DNA of 64,000 nt from an uncultured Collinsella sp. (GTDB lineage: Bacteria > Actinomycetota > Coriobacteriia > Coriobacteriales > Coriobacteriaceae): positions 3,811 to 67,810 of the forward strand of contig CALFDL010000320.1 in assembly GCA_937950415.1 (NCBI GenBank), in the 5' to 3' direction. Of the stretch, positions 24,503 to 35,755 are shown piece after piece. A model generated the notes under the pieces. The model did no database searches, had not been told where the DNA came from, and worked only from the letters and a program-made list of their open reading frames with translations. Positions within the stretch are counted from its first letter, which is position 1. Each line of letters starts with the position of its first letter. The position numbers were made by a program, and so were the translations under genes.

Positions 24503-26022
24503 TGGTCCCTCCTTCCCTGGTACATCGCCGCCTCGAGCACGTGATCCTGCGTCACTTGCTCGCTCTCGGCGACGTCTGCAATCGTGCGCGCAATGCGAAC
24601 CAAGCGCACGATGCCGCGGCCCGTGAGATGCGTGCGCTTCGACAGGCCGAGCACACACTTCTCCGCCGCATCATCGAGCTCAAAGGTCGATACGACGCCG
24701 TCAATGGACCGCGTCTCATCATCCTCGGCCTCGGCATCCGCATCGTCCATACGGGACTCGCGCCAGGCGCGAAAGGCGCGACCGCGCACAACGTAGTCAC
24801 GCAACTCGGCAGACGACATACCCTCCGCTCCCTCGATAATCACCTGGGGGTCGGGACGGGTCACATCGATCATCATGTCGATACGGTCGGCCAAAGGACC
24901 GCGCAGTTTAGACCGATAGCGCTCGACCATCGATGCCGAGCAGCGGCATGGCACCTCACGGTCGCCCAAAAAGCCGCAGGGGCAGGGATTACTCGCAGCC
25001 AGCAGCTGAAAGCGCGACGGGAAGGTAAAGGCCCCGTCGACGCGCACGATCCTCACATAGCCGCGTTCGATGGGCTGACGCAGCGTCTGCAGCACACCCG
25101 TGGGAAACTCGGCAAGCTCGTCCAAAAAGAGCACGCCGCCATGAGCCAGGCTGATCTCACCCGGATGCACCGGGCGTCCTCCGCCAATGAGGCCAGCCGT
25201 TGAAATGCTGTGATGGGGACTTCGAAACGGCCGATGACCTGCCAATAATCCATCGATGTTCTCGCCCAAGACCGAATGGATGCACAGCGCCTCCTGTTGA
25301 TCCTCAACGGAAAGCTCGGGCAGGATGCCGGTCATACGACGGGCGAGCATCGTCTTGCCCGATCCCGGGGACCCGATCATAAGCAAACCGAGCTCACCCG
25401 CTGCCGCCAGCGCCATGCCGCGTTTGGCAACCTCCTGCCCCAGCACGTCGGCATAGTCGAGTTCAGGCTCAAAAGTAGCCTCAACACCCTCGGAATCCAG
25501 ATAGTGCCGAGCCGCCTCGCCCATGCCATGGGCAAGCTGAGACAAATGATCGATAAAGCCGCAATCCACGCCCGCAAGCGGCACATGCTGATCGGACCTG
25601 CCGGCGATAAAGGACAGCCCCATATCACGCGCCAACAGCTGAAACGCCACCTCGCCCTTGACGGGCAGCACTGTGCCGTCCAGACCAAGCTCACCTGCGA
25701 TAAGGCAGCGATCGAGGTTGTCGTGGGGAATCTGACCATCGGCCGCCAATACCGCGATAGCGATGGGCAGATCAAAGCCGCTACCGGTCTTGCGAATATC
25801 GCCGGGTGCCAGATTGACCGTAATGCCCGAGCGCGGGATCTCGAACCCGGCGGAGCGCATCGCGCAGCGAATACGACCGCGTGACTCCATCACCTCCATA
25901 CTCGGAATGCCGAGCATCTGGATGCCCGGCACGCCGCCGGCAAGCGAGACCTCGACCGTGACGTGAATCGCCTCGACGCCGCGGATGCAGGCCGCGTGAA
26001 CGGCAAACCTCTCGAACGCCAT
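24499..26022 (-). CDS. comM: YifB/ComM-family Mg-chelatase-like AAA+ ATPase
   Basis: This 507-residue protein has the YifB plan: an N-terminal S5/Lon-like domain (VHVTVEVSLAGGVPGIQMLG region, residues 1-170), and a AAA+ core with Walker A GSPGSGKTMLARRM, Walker B GGVLFLDELAEF, the cysteine-containing NPCPCGF, and a C-terminal Mg_chelatase_C part (RTHLTGRGIVRLVRIARTIAD). ComM is a branch-migration helicase that extends heteroduplex during transformation in Vibrio and Haemophilus. The ATG at 26022 overlaps the yraN stop and the gene overlaps dprA, so the three are translationally coupled. Confidence 0.95.
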   Translation of the reverse strand: MAFERFAVHAACIRGVEAIHVTVEVSLAGGVPGIQMLGIPSMEVMESRGRIRCAMRSAGFEIPRSGITVNLAPGDIRKTGSGFDLPIAIAVLAADGQIPHDNLDRCLIAGELGLDGTVLPVKGEVAFQLLARDMGLSFIAGRSDQHVPLAGVDCGFIDHLSQLAHGMGEAARHYLDSEGVEATFEPELDYADVLGQEVAKRGMALAAAGELGLLMIGSPGSGKTMLARRMTGILPELSVEDQQEALCIHSVLGENIDGLLAGHRPFRSPHHSISTAGLIGGGRPVHPGEISLAHGGVLFLDELAEFPTGVLQTLRQPIERGYVRIVRVDGAFTFPSRFQLLAASNPCPCGFLGDREVPCRCSASMVERYRSKLRGPLADRIDMMIDVTRPDPQVIIEGAEGMSSAELRDYVVRGRAFRAWRESRMDDADAEAEDDETRSIDGVVSTFELDDAAEKCVLGLSKRTHLTGRGIVRLVRIARTIADVAESEQVTQDHVLEAAMYQGRRDQ

Positions 26023-26507
26023 CACGACACCTGCCAATCGAACGCGTTGTACTGATGCTCGATCTCGGCGATATGCCCGCCACGAATGGTGACACCCACG
26101 GCATCGAAGCGAATCGCCTTGAGCGGATAATGCTCCATGAGATAGCAACTTGCGATACGGCGATACCGACGCTGCTTTTGGGCATCCACGGTCTCCTCGG
26201 GAAAGACCCGCGTGCTGCAATCCAGCGCAACGCGTCTGGTCTTGACCTCGGCCATCACCACGACATCGTCGAGCTCATCGAGCAGCACCAGATCGGCCTC
26301 GCCCTCGGAGCAACGATAACCCTGCTCCAGCAAGGTGTAGCCGCGCTCGTTAAAGTAGTCGATGGTGATCAGCTCGCCCAGCATGCCCAGCTCGCGGGGA
26401 CTGAGTCCCTTGATAAACTCGGGCGTCATCGCCCCGCAGTCGAGCTCGCCGTTTTCCCAACGCTCCTTGAGCTGCTGCGTCTTGCTCTTTTTGCTTGCGG
26501 CACTCAT
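26022..26507 (-). CDS. yraN: UPF0102 (YraN) family nuclease-fold protein
   Basis: This 161-residue protein has a PD-(D/E)XK-like core typical of UPF0102: LGELITIDYFNERGYTLLEQGYRCSEGEADLVLLD, then VMAEVKTRR with the conserved Glu and Lys, and the AQKQRRYRRIASCYL helix. The N-terminal 40 residues are charged and not part of the family core. GAAAGGAGA precedes the ATG. Its function is not established, but it stands beside comM and dprA, which suggests a role in DNA processing. Confidence 0.9.
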   Translation of the reverse strand: MSAASKKSKTQQLKERWENGELDCGAMTPEFIKGLSPRELGMLGELITIDYFNERGYTLLEQGYRCSEGEADLVLLDELDDVVVMAEVKTRRVALDCSTRVFPEETVDAQKQRRYRRIASCYLMEHYPLKAIRFDAVGVTIRGGHIAEIEHQYNAFDWQVS

Positions 26508-26603
26508 GGGGTCTCCTTTCCCGCACGCTGCATTGCCCCGATGATGAGGGCACCTTTCATGCGGGTAAGTACCGGAAGCTAACCAAAAGCTGACCAAATG
26601 CAG

Positions 26604-26648
26604 ACAAAAAACGGGCCGTACGCAGCAATGGTGTTGCATACGGCCCGC
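26604..26648 (-). terminator. intrinsic terminator of rnhB
   Basis: CGGGCCGTACGCA (26612-26624) and TGCATACGGCCCG (26635-26647) form a 13-bp stem with one mismatch, followed on the minus strand by TTTTTTG (complement of 26604-26610). It separates rnhB from the yraN-comM-dprA-trmFO-xerC operon, which must therefore have its own promoter. Confidence 0.9.
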
Positions 26649-26696
26649 TACCAGCAGGTTTATAAAACGCCAGAGGTCCCTGTCTCCACAATTGAC

Positions 26697-27485
26697 CTAG
26701 AAAAGGCGCTCAGTCTGCAGAAAGTTTCCGCAAAAGCTCACGCGGTGCAGTGGACAAAGTCCATGTTTGCGAATGGCCTCGATATGCTCGGGGCTTGCAT
26801 AGCCCTTCGACTCGGCCAGATGGTACTCGGGATACTCGGCGTCGTACTCGACCATCATCTCGTCACGCGTGACCTTGGCCATGATGGACGCCGCGGCGAT
26901 GCAGGCGATTTTGGCATCGCCCTTCACCACATCGCGCTCGTTAAGAACGGCGCCCAAGGGGTTGCCATCCATGAGGACGCAGTCGGGTTCAAGTCCCGTA
27001 TCAGCCACGGCGCCCGCAACGGCGGCACGGATAGCACGGGCCATGCCCATCTCATCGATATCCTTCGGCGCGATATGGCAAAAACCGATCGCCGTCGCCA
27101 CCTCGGCAATCTTCACTGAGAGCAACTCGCGGCGCGCGGGCGTGAGCTTTTTGGAATCGTTGATACCCCAGACGCGCGGCTCCATAGGAAGACAGACGGC
27201 GCATACCGTCAAAGGGCCGGCCACCGATCCGCGACCCACCTCGTCGACACCAACGACCACCCCATCGCCGCCAAGCTCATGCATAAGCTCGTACATGTCA
27301 TTGACGCGCTCGCGCTCGGCAAGCTCTTTGGCATGGCGTTTGAGGGCGCGTTCACAAGCCTTGATTACCTGCTGGCGCGGGTCCTCGCGATAATGCTCTA
27401 CGAGGGCGGGAATCTCCTCAAACGTAGCGCTCGCCAACTCACCGGCAACCTGCGATGCCGAAACCGAGCTCGTCATGTTGGCCAT
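26697..27485 (-). CDS. rnhB: ribonuclease HII
   Basis: RNase HII removes ribonucleotides and RNA primers paired to DNA. The 262-residue protein has VVGVDEVGRGSVAGPLTV with the catalytic Asp-Glu pair, NDSKKLTPARRE, DCVLMDGNP with a third acid residue, and KGDAKIACIAAASIMAKVTRDE with the fourth. An N-terminal extension of about 75 residues precedes the core and contains a helical segment; similar extensions occur in Firmicutes RnhB. AAGGAGGG precedes the ATG. It sits next to rplS as in Bacillus. Confidence 0.95.
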   Translation of the reverse strand: MANMTSSVSASQVAGELASATFEEIPALVEHYREDPRQQVIKACERALKRHAKELAERERVNDMYELMHELGGDGVVVGVDEVGRGSVAGPLTVCAVCLPMEPRVWGINDSKKLTPARRELLSVKIAEVATAIGFCHIAPKDIDEMGMARAIRAAVAGAVADTGLEPDCVLMDGNPLGAVLNERDVVKGDAKIACIAAASIMAKVTRDEMMVEYDAEYPEYHLAESKGYASPEHIEAIRKHGLCPLHRVSFCGNFLQTERLF

Positions 27486-27513
27486 ACCAGGCCCTCCTTG
27501 CATGCAAATCAGA

Positions 27514-27544
27514 TAAAAAGAAGGGCCACCCGAAGGTGACCCTT
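27514..27544 (-). terminator. intrinsic terminator of rplS
   Basis: AAGGGCCACC (27521-27530) pairs with GGTGACCCTT (27535-27544) around CGAA, one mismatch. On the minus strand CTTTTTATC follows. Confidence 0.85.
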
Positions 27545-27578
27545 GTGTCCAAACGAGTGGACAGACGCTGCGATCTTC

Positions 27579-27920
27579 TTAGCGCTTCTCGGGGATGCGA
27601 GCAGCCTTGCCCACCTTGTCGCGGAGGTAGTACAGCTTGGCGCGACGGACGCGACCATGACGGACGACCTCGAGCTTGGCGATCTTGGGGCTGTGAAGCG
27701 GGAAGGTACGCTCAACACCGACACCGAAGGACATCTTGCGGACGGTGAAGGTCTCGCGGGCACCGGCGCCGGCCATGCGGATGACGTCGCCCTGGAAGAC
27801 CTGGATGCGCTCGCGGTCGCCTTCCTTAATGCGGTAGTGAACCTTGACGTTGTCGGCGACGCGAACCTGAGGAATGTCCTCGCGGATCTGCTGACGCTCG
27901 ATTGCGCGGATGTAATCCAT
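27579..27920 (-). CDS. rplS: 50S ribosomal protein L19
   Basis: L19 is a 113-residue protein at the 30S-50S interface. The sequence shows [52 protein letters not shown], and KAARIPEKR at the end. The ATG at 27920 has AAGGA eight bases upstream; a TTG two codons earlier is rejected. It has its own promoter and terminator. Confidence 0.97.
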   Translation of the reverse strand: MDYIRAIERQQIREDIPQVRVADNVKVHYRIKEGDRERIQVFQGDVIRMAGAGARETFTVRKMSFGVGVERTFPLHSPKIAKLEVVRHGRVRRAKLYYLRDKVGKAARIPEKR

Positions 27921-27989
27921 GTGCAATTCCTTACTCTTCTAGAGGTGCCGTACCATCTTGGCCGGCACGTAGTTGAACAAACGTATTCG

Positions 27990-28017
27990 AGTATACACGC
28001 GCGGGTTTCTGCTGCAA
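27990..28017 (-). promoter_or_regulatory. promoter of rplS
   Basis: TTGCAG (28017-28012), 16 bases, TATACT (27995-27990) on the minus strand. The leader of about 63 bases contains a hairpin built on GTGCCG/CGGCAC (27944-27968) that could serve in L19 control. Confidence 0.65.
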
Positions 28018-28063
28018 GAACAATTTTTTACGCAGACAAAAAGACAAAACCCGCACATGATAA

Positions 28064-28091
28064 CCGCCCGCCTCACGAATGAGACGGGCGG
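28064..28091 (-). terminator. terminator-like hairpin after ppdK
   Basis: CCGCCCGCCTCA (28064-28075) and TGAGACGGGCGG (28080-28091) pair over 12 bp with one mismatch around CGAA, 41 bases past the ppdK stop. The T run after it is poor. Confidence 0.6.
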
Positions 28092-28131
28092 CATGAAGGG
28101 GGGCTACACTAGACGTCGATGTGCGGGGGCG

Positions 28132-30882
<2,751 letters not shown>

Positions 30883-31146
30883 GATACTTCCCCTTCCATG
30901 CGCTTGCGCGCACGACCGTGGTAACGAATCGACCCGCCGGATGCGGGCCGTGAGGGAACTATACGGCGGGTTTTGGACAGGCTTGAGCAGAGGGTGCGCG
31001 GTTTGGTAAACGTGCTAAAACCGGCGGTAAACGGTAGGTAAAGGTGGTTACCTTATGAAGATACCACTACAAGGAAAATGCAGGTCGGATGCGATGTTTT
31101 TGCTAAATCGCTTTACCATTTATCAGTATTATTTCCAAGTATTCTC
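30883..31146 (-). promoter_or_regulatory. ppdK upstream region with promoter and direct repeats
   Basis: The 329-base gap between ppdK and the regulator gene holds no reading frame I accept. A TATAGT box on the minus strand (30963-30958) lies about 75 bases before the ppdK start; no matching -35 is evident. Farther up are GGTAAACG at 31005-31012, GGTAAACG at 31026-31033 and GGTAAAGG at 31037-31044, then GGTTACC at 31046-31052. This could be an activator or repressor site. The remaining part, from 31147, is a repeat. Confidence 0.45.
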
Positions 31147-31214
31147 TTTGGGTAGCTAAAAGAGCCCCGTCCCAAATTAGCTACCCAAACAACCTTGTCC
31201 CAAGTGAGCTACTA
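31147..31214 (-). repeat. second-family hairpin repeat at the end of the PPDK regulator gene
   Basis: TTTGGGTAGCTAA (31147-31159) and TTAGCTACCCAAA (31177-31189) are a perfect 13-bp inverted repeat around a loop that contains GTCCCAAA. A partial second unit, TTGTCCCAAGTGAGCTACTA, follows at 31196-31215 and covers the stop codon of the adjacent gene. A relative lies at 39204-39238. Confidence 0.85.
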
Positions 31215-32084
31215 TTGTTGAGCGCGGCGGGCGGCACGGCGGGCTCTTGCCTCTTGAATCTCTTCGAGGTGAGCAATGATCTCGGCAGCGCTTTCCTCGA
31301 TGGCTTTGCCGTCGGTACGCACTACAAAGCAGCCCAGGCGCTTCATGAGGGCGCGAGCTTCCTCAAGCTCGCTGCGCACGCTCTCGGGCTCGGCATAGGT
31401 GCCGGCAACGGCACGGGCGTAGTCATCGCCCAAGCGGCTATCACGAATTTCGGAAATCACATCGACGGTCGAAATCAGGCCGAACAGGCGCATCGGGTCG
31501 ACCTCGTAAATCGACTTGGGCGGCTCCATGCCATGGGCCAAAGGAACATTGGCAACCTTGTAACCTTGATAGGCCAGATACATCGACAGCGGCGTCTTGG
31601 ACGTGCGCGATACGCCCAGCAGCACGATATCGGCACCCGACAGATCGTCGCAACCGCGACCGTCATCATGCTCGACAAAATACTCCATGGCCTCGATGCG
31701 ATGGAAATAGCGGTCATCGGTCTTGTGAATCACGCCGGCAACGCCCTTGGGTGGCACACCGATAAGCGACGATAGCACGGCGAGCGTCGGGCCAATCAGG
31801 TCGACCGAGCGAATATGCAGCATACCCAGGTAATCGAGCACACGGGCGCGAAGCGCCGGATCGACAATGGTGTGGAACACAGCAATATCGCGATGGTCGG
31901 CATCGACGCGCGGCCCCACAAACGACTTGACCTGCTCCACGGAGGTCACCTTGGGCAGGCGTAAAACGCGAAAAGCCCCTTCATCAAATTGCCCGGACGC
32001 CGCAAGCACCACCTCACAAGCGGTATCACCGAGCGAGTCGGAGATAACGATGACGGTGGGACGAGCGGTGACCGGGCAATCCAT
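31212..32084 (-). CDS. pyruvate, phosphate dikinase regulatory protein (DUF299 kinase/phosphorylase)
   Basis: This 290-residue protein is a DUF299 bifunctional enzyme. Such proteins inactivate PPDK (or PEP synthase) by ADP-dependent phosphorylation of a threonine near the catalytic histidine and reactivate it by Pi-dependent removal. Seen here are the N-terminal VISDSLGDTACEV, the FHTIVDPALR segment, DDRYFHRIEAMEYFVEHDDG, the P-loop-like GVSRTSKTPLSMYLA, and LFGLISTVDVISEIRDSRL. Adjacent ppdK names its target. AAAGGAG precedes the ATG. The stop codon lies within a repeat. It follows glyS by 34 bases, so it may be transcribed with glyQS instead of with ppdK. Confidence 0.95.
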   Translation of the reverse strand: MDCPVTARPTVIVISDSLGDTACEVVLAASGQFDEGAFRVLRLPKVTSVEQVKSFVGPRVDADHRDIAVFHTIVDPALRARVLDYLGMLHIRSVDLIGPTLAVLSSLIGVPPKGVAGVIHKTDDRYFHRIEAMEYFVEHDDGRGCDDLSGADIVLLGVSRTSKTPLSMYLAYQGYKVANVPLAHGMEPPKSIYEVDPMRLFGLISTVDVISEIRDSRLGDDYARAVAGTYAEPESVRSELEEARALMKRLGCFVVRTDGKAIEESAAEIIAHLEEIQEARARRAARRAQQ

Positions 32085-32118
32085 GCGGGGCTCCTTTTGC
32101 GCTTACGCGCAGGCTGGC

Positions 32119-34215
32119 TTACTTTTTGCGGGCAAGCTCACCGATGTTGGCGATGCCGGAGAAAACAGCCTCGAAGCGGTTGAGCAGCTTAAGGCGATTA
32201 TCGCGAAGCTGCTCGTCCTTGTCCATGACCATGACCTCATCGAAGAAACGGTCGATGGGCGCGCGCAGGGCGGCGAGGGCGGCAAATGCGGCCGGGTAGT
32301 CCTCGGCAGCAAGGGCGGCATCGACAGCGGTCTGAGCAGCCTCGGAGGCGTCGGCGAGCGCGAGCTCGACCTCGCCCATCAGGCTGCGGTCGTACTCCGC
32401 ACCCAGCTCGGGCTTGGAGATGTGCGCGGCGCGGGCATAGGCGGTAGCCAGGTTGTCGAACGTCTCGGCATCGTTCTTACGGGCCTCGTCGAGCGCAGCG
32501 CAACGGGCAAAGAAGACAGACGGGGCGATGATGTGCACCGCGGAGACGGCGGCAACGGTATCGGCCGGGATCTTTTCGTCGCGGGCCATGCTCACCAGGC
32601 GGCCATGGAAGAAGTCACGAACCTGCTGGGCGACCTCGGCGGCGTCGAACTCAATGCCCTGCTCGCTGTAAAGCTGCAGAGCAAAGTCAATCAGCGACGT
32701 GGGGTCGATCGGCAGACGGTCGCGCAGAACGTTGATGATACCGATAGCGGCACGACGCAGCGCGTAGGGATCGGAGGAGCCGGTCGGGGGCTCGCCGATG
32801 GCAAAGATACCGGCGATGGTATCGAGCTTGTCGGCGCAGGCCACGATGCAGCCAGCGGTGCCCTCGGGCAACTCGTCACCGGCAAAGCGGGGACGGTAGT
32901 GATCGCGGATGGCGTGGGCGACCTCAGCGTTCTCCCCCATCGCGGTGGCGTAGTAACCGCCCATCACGCCCTGCTGGCTCGTGAACTCGACGACGGCGTT
33001 GGACACCAGGTCGGCCTTGCACAGGTGCGCGGCGCGAGCGGCGTCGGCGGCAAGATGGGCGCCCAGATGAGCCTCGCGGGCAATAGCGAGCGCGAGCTGC
33101 TCAATGCGCTCGGACTTGGCGAGCACGCTGCCGAGCTTCTCCTGGAAGGCGACCTTGGCCAGGCGCTCACGGAACTCGTCGAGGGAGATCTTCAGGTCCT
33201 CCTCGTAGAAGAACTTAGCGTCGTCCAGACGGGCACGCACGACGCGCTCGTTGCCGTCGATCACGCGCTCGGCATTCTCGGGCTTGCTGTTGGAGACGAC
33301 CACGAACTCACGCGTCAGCTTGCCCTCGCCGTCATAGATCGGGAAGTAGCGCTGGTTGGTGAGCATGGACTCGCAGATGATCTCGTGCGGGACCTTGAGG
33401 AACTCCTCATCGAAGGTACCGACGAGCACCGTCGGCCACTCGCAGAGATTGATGACCTCCTCGAAGACCTTCTTGGGCGTATCGACATGGCAGCCGGGAC
33501 GGGCAGCCTCGACCTCGGCGATACCGGCGAGAATCACCTCGCGACGGCGCTCGGCAGAAAGCACGCCGGCGTCCTCGAGCACCTGCTCGTAAACGGCGGG
33601 GCTGGCAACCACATGGTCACCAGGGCCAAGTACGCGATGACCACGCGTGGTGTTGCCACTCGTCACGTCGGCAAACGACACGGGCACAACATCCTCGCCC
33701 AAAAGGCAGCAGATCCAGCGGACCGGGCGCACGAAGGTGGCGTGCTCGTGGCCCCAGCGCTGACTACGGTAGTTGGGCCACTGCAGGCCGGCGATGGTCT
33801 TCTCGCACAGAGCGGTCAGAATCGGCGTAGCCGGTGCGGAGGGAATATTCTTCTCGGCGAACACATACTCGCGACCGTCGGTGTCCTCGCGACGGACAAG
33901 GTCCTCGGCAGCCACACCGCACTTGCGGGCAAAGCCCTGGGCGGCCTTGGTGGCGTTACCGTCAGCGTCGAAGGCAATGTTGGCCGCGGGGCCACGCTTG
34001 ACCTCGTGAACCTCATCGGTCGCGGTGGCGACGTCGGTAACGAGCGCAGCCAGGCGACGCGGGCTCGAGATCACGCGGACCTCGCCGTGGGCCAGACCGG
34101 CCTCGTCGAGACCCTTGGCGATCATGGTGCCAAGCTGCTTGACGGCATTGTTCAGCGGTGCGGAGGGCATTTCCTCTGTACCGATCTCAAACAGGAAATC
34201 CTTAGCGTCTGCCAT
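32119..34215 (-). CDS. glyS: glycyl-tRNA synthetase beta subunit
   Basis: This is the 698-residue beta subunit of the alpha2beta2 glycyl-tRNA synthetase. It begins FLFEIGTEEMPSAPLNNAVKQL and contains VVSSPRRLAAL-like, VRPVRWICCLLGEDV, and FPIYDGEGKLTREFVVVSN segments. The HD-like region with YYATAMGENAEVAHAIRDHYRPRFAGDELP and a C-terminal DALR anticodon-binding domain follow. The beta subunit binds tRNA-Gly while glyQ carries the catalytic site. ATG 34215 follows the glyQ stop by three bases. Confidence 0.97.
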   Translation of the reverse strand: MADAKDFLFEIGTEEMPSAPLNNAVKQLGTMIAKGLDEAGLAHGEVRVISSPRRLAALVTDVATATDEVHEVKRGPAANIAFDADGNATKAAQGFARKCGVAAEDLVRREDTDGREYVFAEKNIPSAPATPILTALCEKTIAGLQWPNYRSQRWGHEHATFVRPVRWICCLLGEDVVPVSFADVTSGNTTRGHRVLGPGDHVVASPAVYEQVLEDAGVLSAERRREVILAGIAEVEAARPGCHVDTPKKVFEEVINLCEWPTVLVGTFDEEFLKVPHEIICESMLTNQRYFPIYDGEGKLTREFVVVSNSKPENAERVIDGNERVVRARLDDAKFFYEEDLKISLDEFRERLAKVAFQEKLGSVLAKSERIEQLALAIAREAHLGAHLAADAARAAHLCKADLVSNAVVEFTSQQGVMGGYYATAMGENAEVAHAIRDHYRPRFAGDELPEGTAGCIVACADKLDTIAGIFAIGEPPTGSSDPYALRRAAIGIINVLRDRLPIDPTSLIDFALQLYSEQGIEFDAAEVAQQVRDFFHGRLVSMARDEKIPADTVAAVSAVHIIAPSVFFARCAALDEARKNDAETFDNLATAYARAAHISKPELGAEYDRSLMGEVELALADASEAAQTAVDAALAAEDYPAAFAALAALRAPIDRFFDEVMVMDKDEQLRDNRLKLLNRFEAVFSGIANIGELARKK

Positions 34216-34218
34216 GGC

Positions 34219-35130
34219 TTACGCCACCTCGCCTTCCTGGTCGGCATTCTCGTTGACTCCGGCGACCTCGGCCATATAGGCCTCGCAGCACGCCTTGGCG
34301 ACGGCGCGGACGCGCAGGATGTAATTGGCACGCTCGACCGCGGACAGCGCGCCGCGGGCATCGAGCAGATTGAAAGCGTGGCTGCACTTCATGACGCAGT
34401 CGTATGCGGGCAGCGGCAGCTTGCGCTCCAGGCAGGAATGGCACTCGGCCTCGTAGTCGTCAAACTTCTGACGCATCATCTCGACGTTGGCAACCTCAAA
34501 GTTATAGGCACTGAACTCGCGCTCGTTCTCGAGGAACACGTCGCCGTAAGTCATGGGCGTACCGTCGGGCAGGTAGCTCCACACCAGATCGTAGACCGAG
34601 TTGACGCCCTGGGCGTACATGGCGATACGCTCCAGGCCATAGGTGATCTCGACGGGCACGGGGTCGACCTCGATGCCGCCCACCTGCTGGAAGTACGTAA
34701 ACTGCGTGACCTCCATGCCGTTGAGCCAGACCTCCCAACCAAGGCCCCAGGCGCCGAGCGTCGGGCTCTCCCAGTCATCCTCGACAAAGCGGACGTCATG
34801 GTCGTTGGGGTCCAGGCCAATGGCGGCCAGCGAACCCAGATAGAGCTCCTGGGCGTTGACCGGTGAGGGCTTGATGAGCACCTGGAACTGATAGTAGTGC
34901 TGCATGCGATTGGGGTTCTCGCCGTAGCGGCCGTCGGCGGGACGGCGGCAAGGCTGCGCATAGCAGGTGCGCCACTCGGCGGGACCGAGCGAGCGCAGCG
35001 TGGTCGCGGTATGGAAGGTACCGGCACCGACCTCAGAGTCATAGGGCTGCATAATGACGCAGCCCTGCTCGCCCCAGTACTGCTGGAGGCGCAGGATGAT
35101 GTCTTGGAAGGAAAGCGATGAAGCGTTCAT
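34219..35130 (-). CDS. glyQ: glycyl-tRNA synthetase alpha subunit
   Basis: This 303-residue class II catalytic subunit opens with [24 protein letters not shown]. It contains [17 protein letters not shown], [38 protein letters not shown], and [19 protein letters not shown]. It occurs only with glyS. The alpha2beta2 enzyme differs from the single-chain GlyRS of most Actinomycetia. No T-box is found in the 59-base gap upstream. The ATG has GAGGGGAT before it. Confidence 0.97.
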   Translation of the reverse strand: MNASSLSFQDIILRLQQYWGEQGCVIMQPYDSEVGAGTFHTATTLRSLGPAEWRTCYAQPCRRPADGRYGENPNRMQHYYQFQVLIKPSPVNAQELYLGSLAAIGLDPNDHDVRFVEDDWESPTLGAWGLGWEVWLNGMEVTQFTYFQQVGGIEVDPVPVEITYGLERIAMYAQGVNSVYDLVWSYLPDGTPMTYGDVFLENEREFSAYNFEVANVEMMRQKFDDYEAECHSCLERKLPLPAYDCVMKCSHAFNLLDARGALSAVERANYILRVRAVAKACCEAYMAEVAGVNENADQEGEVA

Positions 35131-35176
35131 GCCTCTAATATCCCCTCGTCGAAACGATTACACGGTTAGGTACTGT

Positions 35177-35182
35177 ACTATA
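35177..35182 (-). promoter_or_regulatory. possible -10 box of glyQS
   Basis: TATAGT on the minus strand lies 47 bases before the glyQ ATG and next to the lepB stop. No matching -35 box is visible, so this is tentative. Confidence 0.3.
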
Positions 35183-35189
35183 GCTGTTT

Positions 35190-35753
35190 TTAGTCGATAG
35201 CGCCGATGCGGTTGAGCGGCCAGTAACGCACAAGCGCCACAGCGATCAAATCGGAGCGATCGACGGGACCAAAGTAGCGTGAGTCGGCAGAGTTCTCTCG
35301 ATTGTCGCCCATCACCCACACACACCCGTCGGGGACGGTGTAGGGATAGCTCACCTGGGCGGCGGGCGCTTGGACCGAAAGCGGCCAGCTCATGCCGGTC
35401 GTATAGCCCTCATCGAGCGCCTGGCCGTCAACGACCACGCGACCGTCCTGCAAATCGACCGTCTGGCCGGCCGTGGCAATAACACGCTTGACAAGAACAT
35501 CATGCTCGGAGGTGCCATCGGGGTTGTGAAACACCACGATATCGCCCTGCTTGACGGGCTGACCGAGCTCGAGGCTCACCTTTTGTGCCAGGATCTGGTC
35601 GCCAATCTCGATCGTGTCCTCCATGGAGCCGGTGGGCACCACAAAGGGCTCGACCACAAAGGTGCGGATCAGGAAGGTGGCCACGAGCGCGATCGCGATG
35701 ACCGCGATCCACTCAAAAGCGCCCCTCAACGCGGAATGTTGCGATGGAACCAT
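35190..35753 (-). CDS. lepB: signal peptidase I
   Basis: This 187-residue type I signal peptidase has one N-terminal membrane helix (FEWIAVIAIALVATFLI). The catalytic Ser lies in PTGSMEDTIEIGDQI, the catalytic Lys in VLVKRVIATAGQ, and the C-terminal box is VMGDNRENSADSRYFGPV. The single anchor and short length are of the Gram-positive type. The ATG at 35753 follows the trmD stop with GAGGAGTGA before it; the in-frame upstream part lies inside trmD. It removes signal peptides at the outer face of the membrane. Confidence 0.95.
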   Translation of the reverse strand: MVPSQHSALRGAFEWIAVIAIALVATFLIRTFVVEPFVVPTGSMEDTIEIGDQILAQKVSLELGQPVKQGDIVVFHNPDGTSEHDVLVKRVIATAGQTVDLQDGRVVVDGQALDEGYTTGMSWPLSVQAPAAQVSYPYTVPDGCVWVMGDNRENSADSRYFGPVDRSDLIAVALVRYWPLNRIGAID

Positions 35754-35755
35754 TC

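Noticed and set aside
26555..26600. Promoter for yraN from the tandem TTTGGTCAGC/TTTGGTTAGC
   Set aside because: No -10 box at a workable distance was found, so only the direct repeat itself is noted.
30974..30990. Degenerate copy of the RAYT repeat (GGACAGGCTTGAGCAG) in the ppdK promoter
   Set aside because: Only about a dozen bases agree and no inverted arms are present; chance cannot be excluded.
31867..34866. A 999-codon open frame antisense to glyS, glyQ and the PPDK regulator
   Set aside because: Composition artefact; it crosses three real genes and has no ribosome site or recognisable domain.
35131..35189. T-box riboswitch before glyQS
   Set aside because: The gap is only 59 bases, too short, and has no T-box sequence or terminator stem.
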